The translations under genes were made by a program, and so were the position numbers. A DNA stretch of 64,000 nucleotides from HRBIN24 sp035574155. Lineage in GTDB: Bacteria; Chloroflexota; Dehalococcoidia; SM23-28-2; HRBIN24. This document shows positions 61,693 through 64,000 of this stretch, one piece after another. The stretch spans positions 1 to 64,000 of the forward strand of contig DATLZD010000062.1 in the NCBI GenBank assembly GCA_035574155.1, in the 5' to 3' direction. Each line of letters opens with the position of its first letter. Within the stretch, counting starts at the first letter, position 1. A model generated the notes under the pieces. The model was not told the origin of the DNA. It worked only from the letters and a program-made list of their open reading frames with translations, and did no database searches.

Positions 61693-62630
61693 CGGGCGCC
61701 CTACCCCTCAACCCCGTTCACCTGTTGGCCTTGGTCTCGCCCCTCTGCCGGCTCCAGGCCGACGAGGCCCGCCCCTGGGAGCGCTTGGCGGGGCAGCCGG
61801 CCCCGCCGCCCTGGGAGGTGGCGCTGGAGCACATGCCCCTTTTGGCCCAGCGGCGTCGGGGATGGGTGCTCCTGGGGCTGGCGCGGGTGAGGGGCCTCCT
61901 CACCGCCCGTCGCCGCCGCCCGGGTGGGGCCTGGGAGGTGGACTGCCTACAGGTGGCCCCCGGCGACATCGAGGCCGCCGCCCGATTGCTGGAGACGGCC
62001 TGTGGACAGCTGGGGCAGGAGGGGGTCCAGCGCCTCTTCCTGCGCCTGGAGGCCGAGAGTCCCCTCCTGCGGGCTGCCTGTCGGGCAGGCTTCTTCCCCC
62101 TGCGCCAGGAGCGCCTATACCGCCTGAGCGGGGAGCACCGGCTGCACGAGGCATCCCCGGAGCGGCTGCTGCCCCTGACCAGGGGCCACCTGTCGGCCCT
62201 GTTCCAGCTCTACAACGCCAGCGTGCCAGCCAGCGTCCGTTGCCTGGAGGGGATGACCCTGCGCGACTGGCAGGCTGCCCAGGAGCCCTGGTCGCAGCCG
62301 CAGGACGTGGCCCTATGGGACGGGGGGCGCATCCTGGCCTGGGCGCGCTTGGCCACTCCTGGCCGTAGCGCCCTCCTGAGCCTAATGCTCCACCCCGAGG
62401 CCCAGGCCCGCGCCCGCCAGCTGGTGGCCTCAGTGCTGGAAATGGTGCCGTCCCAGCGGCCCCTGTTCTGCCTGGTGGCGGCATACCAGCCAGCGGTGGC
62501 CTCGGCCCTCGAGGAGGCGGGCCTGGAGCCAGTGGCCGACTATCTAGTGCTCATGCGTCACCTGTTGCAGCGACAGGCCCACAAGACGGCCGAACCCGAG
62601 CGAGTGGGGGGAGCGGTCCCCGTTAGCTAG
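61689..62630 (+). CDS. Putative GNAT-like acetyltransferase, tandem domain
   Basis: The 313-residue protein shows two GNAT-like C-terminal halves: residues about 80-160 (LRLEAESPLLRAACRAGF and the following strand) and about 225-300 (LMLHPEAQARARQLVASVL and VASALEEAGLEPVADYLVL). GNAT enzymes acetylate amines with acetyl-CoA; the substrate is unknown. ATG 61689 overlaps the pdxT stop (ATGA), so it is translated with pdxT. The match is by fold pattern only and could be wrong. Confidence 0.6.
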   Translation: MTGALPLNPVHLLALVSPLCRLQADEARPWERLAGQPAPPPWEVALEHMPLLAQRRRGWVLLGLARVRGLLTARRRRPGGAWEVDCLQVAPGDIEAAARLLETACGQLGQEGVQRLFLRLEAESPLLRAACRAGFFPLRQERLYRLSGEHRLHEASPERLLPLTRGHLSALFQLYNASVPASVRCLEGMTLRDWQAAQEPWSQPQDVALWDGGRILAWARLATPGRSALLSLMLHPEAQARARQLVASVLEMVPSQRPLFCLVAAYQPAVASALEEAGLEPVADYLVLMRHLLQRQAHKTAEPERVGGAVPVS

Positions 62631-62632
62631 CC

Positions 62633-64000
<1,368 letters not shown>

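Overview
The window is a GC-rich (roughly two thirds by eye), densely packed bacterial chromosome segment with about 60 protein genes, no rRNA, tRNA or CRISPR array that I can see, and no intact mobile element. The gene set points to a member of the Chloroflexota, possibly a Dehalococcoidia-like lineage: an rpsO-pnp-dapB block, a GroEL ending in PPMEY instead of a GGM tail, a P-loop/R3H ATPase, a dimeric-type glycyl-tRNA synthetase, helical-backbone metal receptor and HtrA lipoproteins, and many short Chloroflexota-type HNH, EVE and DinB proteins. This assignment is inference from gene content; no marker gene was compared.

Layout. 1-7.8 kb (+): a truncated leftmost gene, then gltB, an IscA/HesB protein, a pyrimidine-dimer glycosylase-family protein, an EVE protein, MTHFR and a flavin reductase. 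7.8-12.8 kb: a 362-base gap with a perfect 16-bp palindrome, a small alpha/beta-barrel-like protein, DinB, a radical-SAM protein divergent from an Fe-S uracil-DNA glycosylase, then a membrane protein, a lipoprotein and an HD protein. 13-17.7 kb (-): HtpX, an alpha/beta hydrolase with a BtuF-like receptor, and an HtrA lipoprotein overlapping an exonuclease-like gene. 17.8-20 kb (+): SDR, ECF sigma factor and anti-sigma factor. 20.1-24.9 kb (-): rpsO, pnp, dapB and an SQR-like flavoprotein. 25-27.5 kb (+): a DegV-kinase fusion, Uma2 and a small barrel protein. 27.5-30.8 kb: PaaI thioesterase and crotonase (-), asd-dapA (+). 30.8-35.7 kb: zinc-ribbon protein, purA with a membrane partner, ferredoxin, and glycyl-tRNA synthetase overlapping a macrodomain gene.

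36-42 kb is the most catabolic part: a Baeyer-Villiger monooxygenase divergent from a crotonase followed by two CoA-transferase subunits, in the order of the mycobacterial echA20-ipdA-ipdB steroid-ring genes. 42-50 kb holds a membrane protein, CIRCE-controlled groES-groEL, a secreted subtilase-like protein with dockerin repeats, an M16 peptidase, a NrtR-like Nudix protein and miaB. 50-57.5 kb holds VTT, HD-GYP, PAP2, CvpA, HNH, GH31 and Fpg genes. 56.7-59.9 kb (-) is a tightly coupled chain uspA, two trkA-like genes, pheA and fpg. 60-64 kb (+) is pdxS-pdxT, a GNAT-like gene and a P-loop ATPase running off the right edge.

Two genome-wide habits stand out. First, many genes have an extended -10 box of the form TGCTAnnnT close to the start, in several cases 6-8 nt before the start codon, which predicts leaderless mRNAs. 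Second, convergent genes often share a palindromic stop tetramer (CTAG or TTAA), leaving no intergenic space. Lysine/diaminopimelate synthesis (asd, dapA, dapB), PLP synthesis, purine synthesis, glutamate synthesis and phenylalanine synthesis are all represented, consistent with a largely prototrophic free-living bacterium.
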